Assembly: GCF_900089605.1 (NCBI RefSeq)
Contig: NZ_LT594324.1
Location: 434,001-498,000 of the forward strand
Direction of reading: 5' to 3'
DNA: 64,000 bases
DNA from: Micromonospora narathiwatensis
GTDB taxonomy: Bacteria; Actinomycetota; Actinomycetes; Mycobacteriales; Micromonosporaceae
Program-made: the position numbers and the translations under genes
Part shown: one piece after another, positions 41,571-50,378 of the stretch
Layout: the number at the start of each line of letters is the position of its first letter
How positions within the stretch are numbered: the stretch's first letter is position 1
Notes under the pieces: generated by a model
Databases searched by the model: none
What the model was told of the DNA's origin: nothing
Seen by the model: only the letters and a program-made list of their open reading frames with translations

Positions 41571-44287
41571 GTCTGCTGGCGGTCGCCAGGCGGGTGCGGG
41601 CGTACGGGGGGCACTTCCTGCTGCTTGCCGTGCTGACCCTGGTCACCGCGCTGCTGATCACGGCGGTGCCCCGGGTCGCGGACCGGCTGACCGGGCAGGG
41701 GCTGCGCGAGCACGTCGCGAGCCAGAAGCCGGCCCTCCGCGACCTGACCTACACCTCGGATCCGGAGCGGGTGTCGAACAGCAGCTCCCGAATCGCCGCC
41801 ACCCGGGCCGGCGACCTGGACACCCTGCAGAACCAGATGCCCGCTGCCGTCCGCGCGACGATCGGGGAGCGGTGGCACCAGGCGCAGACGACGTACGGGC
41901 GGCTGCGCGGCCCGAAGCTGACCGCCGACAAGGGGCTGATCGACGTCAGTCTGCGCGTGGTCACCGGCATCCAGGAGGCGGCCACCCTGGTCGAGGGACG
42001 CTGGCCCGACACGGACCCGGACGACGCGATCGAGGTCGCGCTGGCCGACACCGTGGCCGGCCAGCTCGGGCTGCGCGCCGGCGACCGGTTCATCTACAAC
42101 ATGATGCGCCCGGACGGCACTGTGGCGGAGAAGCGGCCGGTCGTCGTGGTGGGTGTGTTCCGACCCAACGACCGGACCGACGGGATCTGGGACGCGCTGC
42201 CGTCGATGCTGCGGCTCGGCGAGCCCGAGGGCGACGGCCAGCCGTTCCTGGGCGTCGGCGTGACCAGCGAGCGCGGCTTCGACGCCGCGGCGGCCGCCGG
42301 CTGGCCGATCAGTTTCAGCTGGCGCTACCGCATCTCGCCGGACCGGATGACCGCCGACCAGCTCAGCGCGCTGATCGACGGGCTGGCCGCCCTGGAACGG
42401 AACCGCCCGGCCGGGCTCACCCTCACCCAGGGCGTCGACATCCCGCTGCGGCGCTTCGCCGAGTCGCTCGCCGCCGCCCGTACGCTGCTCGCCGTCATCG
42501 CCGCCGGACTGCTCGCCACCCTGGCCGGCCTGGTCCTGCTCGCCGCCCGGGTGGCGGCACGCCGGCGCCGCGCCGAGTACGTGCTGATCCGCGCCCGGGG
42601 CGGCTCGACCGCCAGCGTGCTGCGCCGTGGGCTGGCCGAGTCGGCGCTGGTGCTGCCGCTCGCCGCCGGCGCCGGCTGGCTGCTCGGCGGACTCCTCCCC
42701 GGTCAGGGCGCCGACCTGCGCTGGGTGCTGCTCGCCGCGGTGGCGGCCACGCTGCTCCCGCCGGCCACCGCGCTCACCGCCATGCGCGGCGGTGGGCGGG
42801 CCGATCTGGTCGGCGCCCGCTCCGCCGCCGCGCGGCTCACCGTCGAGGTGACCGTGCTCGCGGTCGCCGCGCTCGGGGCGTTCCTGCTGCGCCGGCGAGG
42901 GCTGACCCTCGACGGGACGGTGGACCCGCTGCTGGTGTCCGTGCCGGTGCTGCTGGCGGTCGCCGCGGCGCTGGTCGCGCTGCGCGCGTACCCGTGGCCG
43001 CTGCGGCTGTTCAGCCGGGCCGCCGCCCGGGCCCGGGGCAGCGTCGCGTTCCTCGGCACCGCCCGCGCCGGCCGGGCCGCCACCACCGGCCCGCTCGTCG
43101 TGGTGGTGCTCGCCGTCGCCACCGCCGCGTTCTGCGGGGTGGTGGCCGCCGGCATCGAGAACGGCCGGGACCAGGCCGCCGTGCGTGCCGTCCCCGGGGA
43201 CCTCCTGGTCAACGGGGAGCGGTTCGCCCCGGACACCACCGAGGCGCTGGCCGCGCTGCCGGGGGTGCACGCGGTCGTCCCGCTGCTCGTCGAGCCGAGC
43301 CAACGCCCGTACGCCGACCAGGCCGGCCGGCTCGGCCGCGTACGGGAGATCCGGGTGCTGCTGGTCGACGGTGAACGTTTCGCGGAGGTGGCCGATCGGG
43401 CGGGCGTACCGGTGACCGTGCCCGACTCGCTGCGGGCCGTCGGCGACCCGGCGACACCGATGCCGGGGCTGGTCTCCCCGGCCCTCGCCGAGGAGTTCGC
43501 CGACGCCGGGCTGGCCGACGAGGAGGGGCGCCGACCCGCCTGGCTGGACGTGCAGGGCAACCGGCTGCCGGTGCGCATCGCCGGCACCGTCGAGGAGTTC
43601 CCGCTGGTCGACCAGAACGTGACGCGTTTCCTGGTGCTGCCCTGGCCGGCGGTGCCGGCGGACGCACCGCACCCGCTCGCCCCCACCGGCTTCCTGCTCG
43701 CCGGTGCCGGGGTCGACCGGAATGCCGTGGCCCGCGTCGCCGAGGACGGACAGCAGCGCTACCAGCGGAGCGGGTCCTTCGTCGCCGGTGACCGACCCCG
43801 CCCGCCGGAGGTGCTGACCCGCTCGGCGGTCCGCGCCGAGCTGGGCGGCACCGGGGTGAACGGGCTGCTGGTCTTCGGGTTCACCGTCGGTGCGGTCGGT
43901 GGCGGCGTGCTCGGCCTGCTCGCGCTCGCGTTCGCGGTGCTCGCCGAGGCGCGCAGCCGGGGGCAGGTGCTGTCCCGGTTGCGCACCATGGGGCTGTCCC
44001 GCCACCAGTGGCGGGGCCTGCTGCTGGTGGAGCTGACCCCGCTGGTGCTGGTGTCGGTGCTCACCGGCGCGCTGGTCGGCGCGCTGCTGCCGGTGCTGCT
44101 CACCCCGGTGCTCGGCCTGCGCGCGTTCACCGGCGGGGTGGCGGTGCGGGCGGCTTTCGAACCCGGCCTGGTGGCCGGCGTGCTGGGCCTGGCTGTGCTG
44201 GCCCTCGGCTTCGCGGTCACCGTCGAGGCTTTGAACAACCGCCGGATGCGCCTCGGCGAGGTGCTCCGGCTCGGAGAGGAGAGCTGA
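41567..44287 (+). CDS. Large FtsX/MacB-type ABC permease, second subunit
   Basis: The 906 residues have a similar two-unit plan. The first membrane segment is FLLLAVLTLVTALLITAVP, then an external domain with DRFIYNMMRPDGTVAEKRPVVVVGVF, membrane segments at about 305-510, a second external domain, and three C-terminal segments (GLLVFGFTVGAVGGGVLGLLALAF onward). The coupling helix is SRLRTMGLSRHQWRGLLLVELTPL. Sequence identity to subunit one is low, but the two probably form the heteromeric membrane part of one transporter. The start overlaps the previous stop and the stop is one base before the ATPase ATG. Confidence 0.9.
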   Translation: MSLLAVARRVRAYGGHFLLLAVLTLVTALLITAVPRVADRLTGQGLREHVASQKPALRDLTYTSDPERVSNSSSRIAATRAGDLDTLQNQMPAAVRATIGERWHQAQTTYGRLRGPKLTADKGLIDVSLRVVTGIQEAATLVEGRWPDTDPDDAIEVALADTVAGQLGLRAGDRFIYNMMRPDGTVAEKRPVVVVGVFRPNDRTDGIWDALPSMLRLGEPEGDGQPFLGVGVTSERGFDAAAAAGWPISFSWRYRISPDRMTADQLSALIDGLAALERNRPAGLTLTQGVDIPLRRFAESLAAARTLLAVIAAGLLATLAGLVLLAARVAARRRRAEYVLIRARGGSTASVLRRGLAESALVLPLAAGAGWLLGGLLPGQGADLRWVLLAAVAATLLPPATALTAMRGGGRADLVGARSAAARLTVEVTVLAVAALGAFLLRRRGLTLDGTVDPLLVSVPVLLAVAAALVALRAYPWPLRLFSRAAARARGSVAFLGTARAGRAATTGPLVVVVLAVATAAFCGVVAAGIENGRDQAAVRAVPGDLLVNGERFAPDTTEALAALPGVHAVVPLLVEPSQRPYADQAGRLGRVREIRVLLVDGERFAEVADRAGVPVTVPDSLRAVGDPATPMPGLVSPALAEEFADAGLADEEGRRPAWLDVQGNRLPVRIAGTVEEFPLVDQNVTRFLVLPWPAVPADAPHPLAPTGFLLAGAGVDRNAVARVAEDGQQRYQRSGSFVAGDRPRPPEVLTRSAVRAELGGTGVNGLLVFGFTVGAVGGGVLGLLALAFAVLAEARSRGQVLSRLRTMGLSRHQWRGLLLVELTPLVLVSVLTGALVGALLPVLLTPVLGLRAFTGGVAVRAAFEPGLVAGVLGLAVLALGFAVTVEALNNRRMRLGEVLRLGEES

Positions 44288-44288
44288 G

Positions 44289-45332
44289 ATGACTGGGACC
44301 GCCTACGGCCATCCGGGCTCGGCGCGTCTGACGCCGGGCCGCGACCCCGGACAGCCCGCGTCCGCCGTACCGGACCTGGCCGCCCTCCAGCAGCGCGCCG
44401 CGCAGCGCGCCGCCGAACGGGCCGGCGGGCGGGACCGGCTGCGCGGGCACATCGTCTGCGACGGCCTGGTCCGCATCTTCAAGACCGAGGGGGTGGAGGT
44501 GGTCGCTCTCCAGGGCCTCGACCTGGTCATCGACCGGGGCGAGCTGGTGGCGATCGTCGGTGCCTCCGGCTCCGGCAAGTCGACCCTGCTGAACATCCTC
44601 TCCGGGCTGGACACCCCCACCGCCGGCATCGCCCGGGTCGCCGAGTACGACCTGCTCGCCCTGTCGAACCGGCGCCGGCTCAGCTACCGCCGCCAGGTGG
44701 TCGGCTTCGTCTGGCAGCAGACCGGCCGGAATCTGCTGCCGTACCTGACCGCGCTGGAGAACGTGGAGCTGCCGATGAAGCTGGCCGGCCGGCGGGGCGG
44801 GCGGGCGCGCCGGGAACGAGCCCGCGAGCTGCTCGACATGGTCGGTGTCGGCTACTGCGCGGACCGGAAGCCCGGCCAGCTCAGCGGCGGTGAGCAGCAG
44901 CGCTGCGCGGTCGCCGTCGCGGTCGCCAACGACCCGGAGGTGCTCTTCGCCGACGAGCCGACCGGCGAGCTGGACGAGGCGACCGGTGCGGAGGTGTTCG
45001 CCGCGCTGCGGACCATCAACGCCGAGCTGGGCGTCACCATCGTCGTGGTCACCCACGACCACGCCGTGGCCGGTCAGGTCCGGCGGACCGTCGCCATCCG
45101 CGACGGCCGGACCTCCTCGGAGGTACGCCGTACCGCGCGGGTCGCCGCCGACGGCAGCACCGAGCTGGTCAGCGAGGAGTACGCGGTGCTCGACCGGACC
45201 GGCCGGATGCAACTGCCGACGTCCTTCGTGGACGCCCTGGCCCTGCGGGACCGGGTCCGGCTCAACCTGGAGCCCGACCACGTCGAGGTACGGCCCGGCG
45301 ACCGCGCGCACACCGAGAAGGAGCAGGCATGA
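44289..45332 (+). CDS. ABC transporter ATPase (MacB/LolD type) with an AbrB-like C-terminal extension
   Basis: The 347 residues have an unusual N-terminal extension of about 55 residues. The ATPase core follows: Walker [14 protein letters not shown]-loop VWQQTG, signature [17 protein letters not shown], Walker [13 protein letters not shown] and the H-loop [10 protein letters not shown]. The last 52 residues (296-347) read [18 protein letters not shown] then [17 protein letters not shown], which looks like a swapped-hairpin AbrB/SpoVT domain. That is not part of ordinary LolD-type ATPases. It might dimerise or sense. The core gene is between the permeases and the second ATPase. Confidence 0.92.
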   Translation: MTGTAYGHPGSARLTPGRDPGQPASAVPDLAALQQRAAQRAAERAGGRDRLRGHIVCDGLVRIFKTEGVEVVALQGLDLVIDRGELVAIVGASGSGKSTLLNILSGLDTPTAGIARVAEYDLLALSNRRRLSYRRQVVGFVWQQTGRNLLPYLTALENVELPMKLAGRRGGRARRERARELLDMVGVGYCADRKPGQLSGGEQQRCAVAVAVANDPEVLFADEPTGELDEATGAEVFAALRTINAELGVTIVVVTHDHAVAGQVRRTVAIRDGRTSSEVRRTARVAADGSTELVSEEYAVLDRTGRMQLPTSFVDALALRDRVRLNLEPDHVEVRPGDRAHTEKEQA

Positions 45333-46054
45333 GCGAGCAGTTGTCCGCGGCGCCGGGCGCCACCACCATCACCACCACCGACGAGGTGGTCCGGGTGGAG
45401 GGGGTGAGCCGGACCTTCGGCAAGGGCGAGCACGCCGTGCACGCCGTACGGGAGGTGTCGTTCTCCGCCGGCCGTGGCGAGCTGCTCGCGGTTCGGGGCC
45501 GGTCCGGCGCGGGCAAGACCACCCTGCTCAACCTCGTCGGCGGCCTGGACCGGCCGGACGCCGGCCGGATCCGGGTCGCCGGGCACGAGGTGACCGCGGC
45601 GGGCGAGCGGGAGCTGCTCGCGTTGCGCCGGGGCACCGTCGGCTTCGTCTTCCAGACGTTCGGGCTGGTGCCGATCCTGTCCGCGGCCGAGAACGTCGGG
45701 GTGCCGCTGCGGCTGGCGAAGGTGCCCGCCGCGGAGCGGGAGCAGCGGGTGGCCGTGCTGCTGGAGCTGGTCGGGCTGGGCGGGCACGCCGCGCAGCGCC
45801 CGTACGAGCTCTCCGGCGGGCAGCAGCAGCGGGTGGCGGTGGCCCGAGCCCTGGCGAACGAGCCGGACCTGCTCATCGCCGACGAGCCGACCGGCCAGCT
45901 CGACTCGGAGACCGGGCGGTCGATCATGGACCTGCTGCGGGCCGTGGTGCACGCCCGGGGCATGACCGCCCTGGTCGCCACCCACGACCCGGCCCTGATC
46001 GAACTGGCCGACCGCACGCTCACCCTCCGCGACGGTCGCCTGGTCGACGACTGA
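45329..46054 (+). CDS. ABC transporter ATPase (MacB/LolD type), second subunit
   Basis: This 241-residue protein has the plain LolD/MacB plan: Walker A VRGRSGAGKTTLLN, Q-loop VFQTFGLVP, signature ELSGGQQQRVAVARALA, Walker B LLIADEPTGQLD, H-loop ATHDPALIEL. Its start overlaps the first ATPase stop (ATGA). The operon thus has two permeases and two ATPases; a heterodimer of ATPases on a heterodimer of permeases is the simplest model. The lipoprotein divergent at 38234 could be a partner. Confidence 0.94.
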   Translation: MSEQLSAAPGATTITTTDEVVRVEGVSRTFGKGEHAVHAVREVSFSAGRGELLAVRGRSGAGKTTLLNLVGGLDRPDAGRIRVAGHEVTAAGERELLALRRGTVGFVFQTFGLVPILSAAENVGVPLRLAKVPAAEREQRVAVLLELVGLGGHAAQRPYELSGGQQQRVAVARALANEPDLLIADEPTGQLDSETGRSIMDLLRAVVHARGMTALVATHDPALIELADRTLTLRDGRLVDD

Positions 46055-46091
46055 CCGCCCGCCCCGCCCCGCTGTCGCCGGCCGTGCTGGG

Positions 46092-46646
46092 TCAGTCGCG
46101 GCAGCGGCGGCGGTGGTAGGCGTACGTGACGGCGAGCAGGAGCGGGCCCCAGAGGAGCAGCGGGGCGTAGCAGGCCACCAGCAGCGCCAGGCCGGGCGGC
46201 GAGAAGCCCAGCCCGTCACCCTGGACGAGGAGGCTGTGGACCATCATGCCCCAGGCGGCGTACCCCCAGACGAGGGTGACCCCGACGGCGCCGGCGGTGG
46301 CGACGGTGACCGCGAACGACGGCGCCACCCGGCGCCCGCCCAGCAGCGGCAGCCAGCGGGGGAACACCTCGCCCCAGGGGCGGACCAGGCCGAGCGAGAG
46401 CAGCGCCAGCGCCTCCGAGACCAGGCTCAGCGAGAGGACGTAGACGCTCTCCGCCCCGTGCGTGCGGGCCGGTGCGCCGTGCTCGTACGCGCCGATCGAA
46501 AGCCCGGCGACCAGGGCGATCCGCCACAGCCCGGACGGTAGGACGGCCAGCGGGATCAGGTGGGCGACCCGGACCGCCCAGGTCGGCGCGGGCCGTCCGT
46601 CGCGCGGGTGGGCGACGGCGTGGACGGTGGCGGTGGCGGTGGACAT
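46092..46646 (-). CDS. Integral membrane protein of unknown function
   Basis: The 184 residues have four to five membrane segments (VAHLIPLAVLPSGLWRIALVAGL, VYVLSLSLVSEALALLSLGLV, VAPSFAVTVATAGAVGVTLVWGYAAW, GLALLVACYAPLLLWGPLLLAVTYAY) and a short basic tail. No family is recognised with certainty. ATG has gggaggag eight bases upstream. It stands alone, converging on the ABC operon with 37 bases between stops. Confidence 0.8.
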   Translation of the reverse strand: MSTATATVHAVAHPRDGRPAPTWAVRVAHLIPLAVLPSGLWRIALVAGLSIGAYEHGAPARTHGAESVYVLSLSLVSEALALLSLGLVRPWGEVFPRWLPLLGGRRVAPSFAVTVATAGAVGVTLVWGYAAWGMMVHSLLVQGDGLGFSPPGLALLVACYAPLLLWGPLLLAVTYAYHRRRCRD

Positions 46647-46750
46647 GCGAACTCCTCCCGTTCGTCGGGCTGCCCGTCCAGCCTGCCGTGGCCGGAGCTG
46701 GCGATCATCCCACCCGGCGGGGAGACGCCTCCCCGGCGCGGGGGAGAAGG

Positions 46751-47203
46751 TCAGAGCGGCAGCTTCATCCCCTCGTGGCTGGCCACGAAGCCGAGGTTGC
46801 GGTAGAAGCGGTGCGCGTCGGTGCGGGTCTTGTCGGTGGTGAGCTGCACCAGCGCGCAGCCGCGTTCCCGGGCCCGGTCGATCGCCCAGGTCATCATCTC
46901 CCGGCCCAGCCCCCGCCCGCGCAGGTCGGAGCGGACCCGAACCGCCTCGATCAGCGACCGTTCGGCCCCGTGCCGCCCCAGCCCCGGGATGTACGTGATC
47001 TGCATGCAGCCGACCAGCTCACCGGCGGCGTCGGCGACGACCAGGTGGTTGCGCGGGTCGGCGTCGATGGCGGCGAACGCCCTCTCGTACGCGTCGTCCA
47101 CCTCGGCGAAGTCGCGGGCCTTGCCCAGCACGTCGTCGGCGAGCAGGGCGATGACGGCGGGCAGGTCCGCCCGGACCGCCTCCCGGAAGGTCACGTCGGT
47201 CAC
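46751..47203 (-). CDS. GNAT-family N-acetyltransferase
   Basis: The 150 residues carry the GNAT plan: FREAVRADLPAVIALLADD, then LVGCMQITYIPGLGRHGAERSLIEAVRVRSDLRGRGLGREMM (acetyl-CoA loop RGRGLG) and ALVQLTTDKTRTDAHRFYRNLGFVASHEGMKL. The substrate is not known; the LTTDKTR-FY-LGF pattern is common in small-molecule acetyltransferases. GTG is the start. The gene lies downstream of the secreted hydrolase on another cistron. Confidence 0.9.
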   Translation of the reverse strand: MTDVTFREAVRADLPAVIALLADDVLGKARDFAEVDDAYERAFAAIDADPRNHLVVADAAGELVGCMQITYIPGLGRHGAERSLIEAVRVRSDLRGRGLGREMMTWAIDRARERGCALVQLTTDKTRTDAHRFYRNLGFVASHEGMKLPL

Positions 47204-47260
47204 CCCGGCAGCGTGCCACAGCGACGTCCGGCGATACGCCGCCCCGTCACCCCGCGCCGG

Positions 47261-48850
47261 TCACCGGGCCGGGCAGCGCAGCCCCTCCCGGGGCACGGTC
47301 AGCGAGATCAGGTACGCGTCGACGGCGTCGGTGACGCAGGCGGTCTGCGGGTATGCCGTGTGCCCCTCGCCCTCCCAGGTGAGCACCCGCCCGACCCCGA
47401 GCATCGAGGCGAGCGCGGCGGTCTGCTCGTACGGCGTGGCCGGGTCGCCGGTGGTGCCGACCACCACGATCGGCGGCGCGCTGGCCGCCTTCCCGGTCGG
47501 GTACGGGTCCCGCGCGCCGGGCCACTCCACGCAGCCGAGCATGCCGACGGCCAGGGCCGGACCGAAGAGCGGGTACTTCTGCCGCCACTGCGACTGGAGC
47601 TGTCGGATCTGCTCCCGGCTCGGCTTCTCGGTCTCGTCCGCGCAGTTCACCGCCAGGTTGGCGTCGAACAGGTTCGAGTAGTGCCCGTTGTCGCCGCGGC
47701 CCGCGTACGCGTCGGCGAGGTCGAACACACCGCGCGGGTCGCCGCCCTGCAACGAGTCGATCGCCCGGGCCAGCTCCTGCCAGCCCGCCTCCGTGTAGAG
47801 CGAGGAGATGACCGCGTAGAACACCCAGCCGGCGGTGGCCTCCCGGCCGTCCTGGGCGCGTACCGGGGAGACCCGGGCCTTGTCGATGGCGGCGGTGACC
47901 GCAGCCCGGGCGTCCGGGGCGATCGGGCAGCGGCCGGCGTTGGCCGCGCACCACTTGGCGAAGTTGTCGAACGCCCGCTCGAAGCCCTTCGCCTGGCTCT
48001 CCGATCCGGCGATCAGCTTCTGCTGCGGGTCGACCGCGCCGTCGAGCACCAGCGCCCGCACCCGCTTCGGGTAGAGCTGGGCGTACACCGCGCCGAGCAG
48101 GGTGCCGTAGGAGTAGCCGAGGTAGGTGAGCTTGTCGTCGCCGACCGCCGCGCGTACCGCGTCCATGTCCCGGGCCGCCTGCTCGGTGCCGTAGAGCGGG
48201 AGCTGGTCACCGTACTTGTCGCCGCAGCCCGTGCCGATCCGCCGGTTCAACGTGACGAACCCGTCGAAGGACGCCTGGCTCTGCGGATCGGGGTCGTAGC
48301 CGAAGCTGGCGTCCAGGTCGGCGTCCGGGATGCACTTGACCGGGCTGGACCGGTCCACGCCACGGGGGTCGAACCCGACGATGTCGAAGCGGTCGGTCAC
48401 CGTGGTCGGCAGCCCACCGAACGCCGGGCCGAACGACAGGTAGACGGCGGTGTCGACGCCGGAGGCCCCGGGCCCGCCCGGGTTGACCACCAGCGACCCG
48501 ATCCGGTCGTGCTGCTTGTCGGAACGGATCCGGATCAGCGCGATCTCGAAGGTCTCCCCGGTGCCGGGCCCGGCGGTCGCGCCGGTGGCCGCGCCGTTGC
48601 CCCAGTTCCGGGGTACGAGGATCCGGGCGCACTCGTAGCGCATGCCCGCCGCGCCCCGGCCGACCAACTCGTTGGGGACCTCCGGGCAGGCGCGCCAGGT
48701 CGGGGCGGTGCCCGGGGGCGCCGCCGGGCCCTGGCTCTCGGCTCGCGGGGCGAACGCCGGCAGCGTGCAGCCGGCGGTGAGCACCACCGCGGCGGCGAAC
48801 CCGGCGAGGGCGGGCCGGACCCGGCGGATCCGGTCGGAGAAGCGGGTCAC
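47261..48850 (-). CDS. Secreted alpha/beta-hydrolase, tripeptidyl aminopeptidase (SCO7095/Tap-like) family
   Basis: The 529 residues start with a lipoprotein-like signal (RPALAGFAAAVVLTAGC, Cys28). The hydrolase has the oxyanion region VVNPGGPGASG, the nucleophile Ser247 in GYSYGTLLG, the Asp in GTTGDPATPYE and the His in EGEGHTAYPQ. The C-terminal TAP-like region with VNCADE and CxxW matches streptomycete tripeptidyl aminopeptidases. It would remove peptides from the N-termini of external proteins or hydrolyse esters. I chose GTG 48850, preceded by GGAAGG at seven bases, over ATG 48871, which adds a non-signal-like MITEGCH. Confidence 0.92.
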   Translation of the reverse strand: MTRFSDRIRRVRPALAGFAAAVVLTAGCTLPAFAPRAESQGPAAPPGTAPTWRACPEVPNELVGRGAAGMRYECARILVPRNWGNGAATGATAGPGTGETFEIALIRIRSDKQHDRIGSLVVNPGGPGASGVDTAVYLSFGPAFGGLPTTVTDRFDIVGFDPRGVDRSSPVKCIPDADLDASFGYDPDPQSQASFDGFVTLNRRIGTGCGDKYGDQLPLYGTEQAARDMDAVRAAVGDDKLTYLGYSYGTLLGAVYAQLYPKRVRALVLDGAVDPQQKLIAGSESQAKGFERAFDNFAKWCAANAGRCPIAPDARAAVTAAIDKARVSPVRAQDGREATAGWVFYAVISSLYTEAGWQELARAIDSLQGGDPRGVFDLADAYAGRGDNGHYSNLFDANLAVNCADETEKPSREQIRQLQSQWRQKYPLFGPALAVGMLGCVEWPGARDPYPTGKAASAPPIVVVGTTGDPATPYEQTAALASMLGVGRVLTWEGEGHTAYPQTACVTDAVDAYLISLTVPREGLRCPAR

Positions 48851-48885
48851 GTGGCAGCCTTCCGTGATCATGTCCGACCGCCAGG

Positions 48886-49998
48886 CTACGCCCGGCCGGA
48901 CACGTCGCCGGCGATCGCCGCCGGATCCCCGCGCAGCACCTGGTCGACGTCGTAGCGGATCGGGCGCTCCAACTGGTCGTAGCGGCAGGAGCGGGGATCG
49001 CGGTCGGGGCGCCAGCGGACGAACTGGGCGGTGTGTCGCAGCCGGTCGCCCTCCATCGCGTCGTAGCCGACCTCGACCACCAGCTCGGGGCGCAGCGGCT
49101 CCCACTCCAGGTTCTTGGTGCCGGTCCAGCGGCTCACCCCGCCGGGGATGCGCTGGCCCCGCTCGTGGTCGCCGTGCACCCACGGGTGGTCGCCACCGGC
49201 GTCGCGGTAGGGCTCCAGCTCCGTCAGCAGCTCCTTGCGCCGGGCGGCGGTGAACGACGAGCTGACCCCGATGTGGTGCAGCACGCCGGCGTCGTCGTAG
49301 AGGCCGAGCAGCAGCGAGCCGACCACCGGGCCGGACTTGTGCCAGCGGAAGCCGGCCACCACCGCGTCGGCGGTGCGGGCGTGCTTGACCTTGAACATGA
49401 GCCGCTTGCCCGGCTCGTACGGGAGGTCGGCCGGCTTGACGATGAGGCCGTCGAGCCCGGCCCCCTCGAACACGTCGAACCAGCGCCGCGCGGTCTCCGG
49501 GTCGGTGGTCACCTGGGTGACGTGCACCGGCGGTTGGACCTTGGCGAGGGCCTGCTCCAGCCGGGCCCGGCGCTCGGGGTAGGGCCGGTCGGTGAGCAAC
49601 TCGTCGTCGAGGGCGAGCAGATCGAAGGCGACGAAGTCGGCCGGGGTGCTCTCGGCGAGCAGCCGCACCCGGGAGGCGGCCGGGTGGATGCGCTGGGCGA
49701 GCAGCTCGAAGTCGAGCCGGGGCTGACCGTCGGGGCCGTCCCGGCGGATCACGATCAGCTCGCCGTCGACCACGCACCGGGGCGGAAGCTGGCGGCGGGC
49801 CTGCTCGATCACCTCCGGGAAGTAGCGGGTCATCGTCTTGCCGCCCCGGCTGGCCAGCTCGACCTCGTCGCCGTCGCGGAAGATGATGCAGCGGAAGCCG
49901 TCCCACTTCGGCTCGTACGTCACGCCGGGGGCGGTGGGGAGTTGGGGCACGCTCTTGGCCAGCATCGGCTCGACCGGCGGATTGATCGGCAGGTCCAC
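48886..49998 (-). CDS. ATP-dependent DNA ligase (LigC type)
   Basis: The 370 residues match the stand-alone ATP-dependent ligases of actinobacteria. The nucleotidyl Lys31 is in EPKWDGFRCI, followed by motif III (FVAFDLLAL), motif IV (LDGLIVKPADLPYEPG) and motif V (LMFKVKHARTADAVVAGF), then an OB-fold (GSLLLGLYDDAGVLHHIGV). It seals nicks with ATP. Mycobacterial LigC works as a back-up to LigD in end joining and repair, and the LigD-type polymerase is encoded 12 kb away. GTG 49998 is the start. It is divergent from a small conserved-looking protein. Confidence 0.94.
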   Translation of the reverse strand: MDLPINPPVEPMLAKSVPQLPTAPGVTYEPKWDGFRCIIFRDGDEVELASRGGKTMTRYFPEVIEQARRQLPPRCVVDGELIVIRRDGPDGQPRLDFELLAQRIHPAASRVRLLAESTPADFVAFDLLALDDELLTDRPYPERRARLEQALAKVQPPVHVTQVTTDPETARRWFDVFEGAGLDGLIVKPADLPYEPGKRLMFKVKHARTADAVVAGFRWHKSGPVVGSLLLGLYDDAGVLHHIGVSSSFTAARRKELLTELEPYRDAGGDHPWVHGDHERGQRIPGGVSRWTGTKNLEWEPLRPELVVEVGYDAMEGDRLRHTAQFVRWRPDRDPRSCRYDQLERPIRYDVDQVLRGDPAAIAGDVSGRA

Positions 49999-50133
49999 GG
50001 CGACCAGTCAATCAGACGCCACCGACAGTGGTGAGGCAGATCACCGCCGGTGTCGGGTGGCGTGTCCCGCACCGGCCCGTTCGTCACCGGGGGCCGGATG
50101 GCGAAACCGCAGGTCAGAGCTACCGTTCCGCGC

Positions 50134-50346
50134 GTGCCGGAGTGGAGTTGCGGGTGCTGCGGGCGCTGGCGGGTCAGCGTGGAGCTGATCCGGGGGCGGT
50201 ACCGGTACCGGCTGGCGCACCGCTACCGCCCGGAGCACGGCGGCGGCGCCAACGTCATCGGCGAGGTCGCCTCGGTGGCCGAGCTGGCGGAACTGCTCCG
50301 CCGGTACGCCCCGATCGGCCTGGCCGACCTCCGTGAGGCCGCGTAG
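50134..50346 (+). CDS. Small Cys-containing protein, unknown function
   Basis: From GTG 50134 the product is 70 residues: MPEWSCGCCGRWRVSVELIRG, RYRYRLAHRYRPEHGGGANVIG, EVASVAELAELLRRYAPIGLADLREAA. A CxCC cluster is at the start. In-frame ATG 50098 would add 12 residues; neither has a strong ribosome site. It is small, basic and probably cytoplasmic. No family is known to me. Confidence 0.65.
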   Translation: MPEWSCGCCGRWRVSVELIRGRYRYRLAHRYRPEHGGGANVIGEVASVAELAELLRRYAPIGLADLREAA

Positions 50347-50378
50347 CGGACCCGCAACCGCCGACGGTGCAGGTGGCC

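Noticed and set aside
40565..44005. 1146-codon minus-strand frame opposite the permeases
   Set aside because: The plus strand has membrane helices and operon overlaps. The minus product is His/Gln/Arg-rich shadow.
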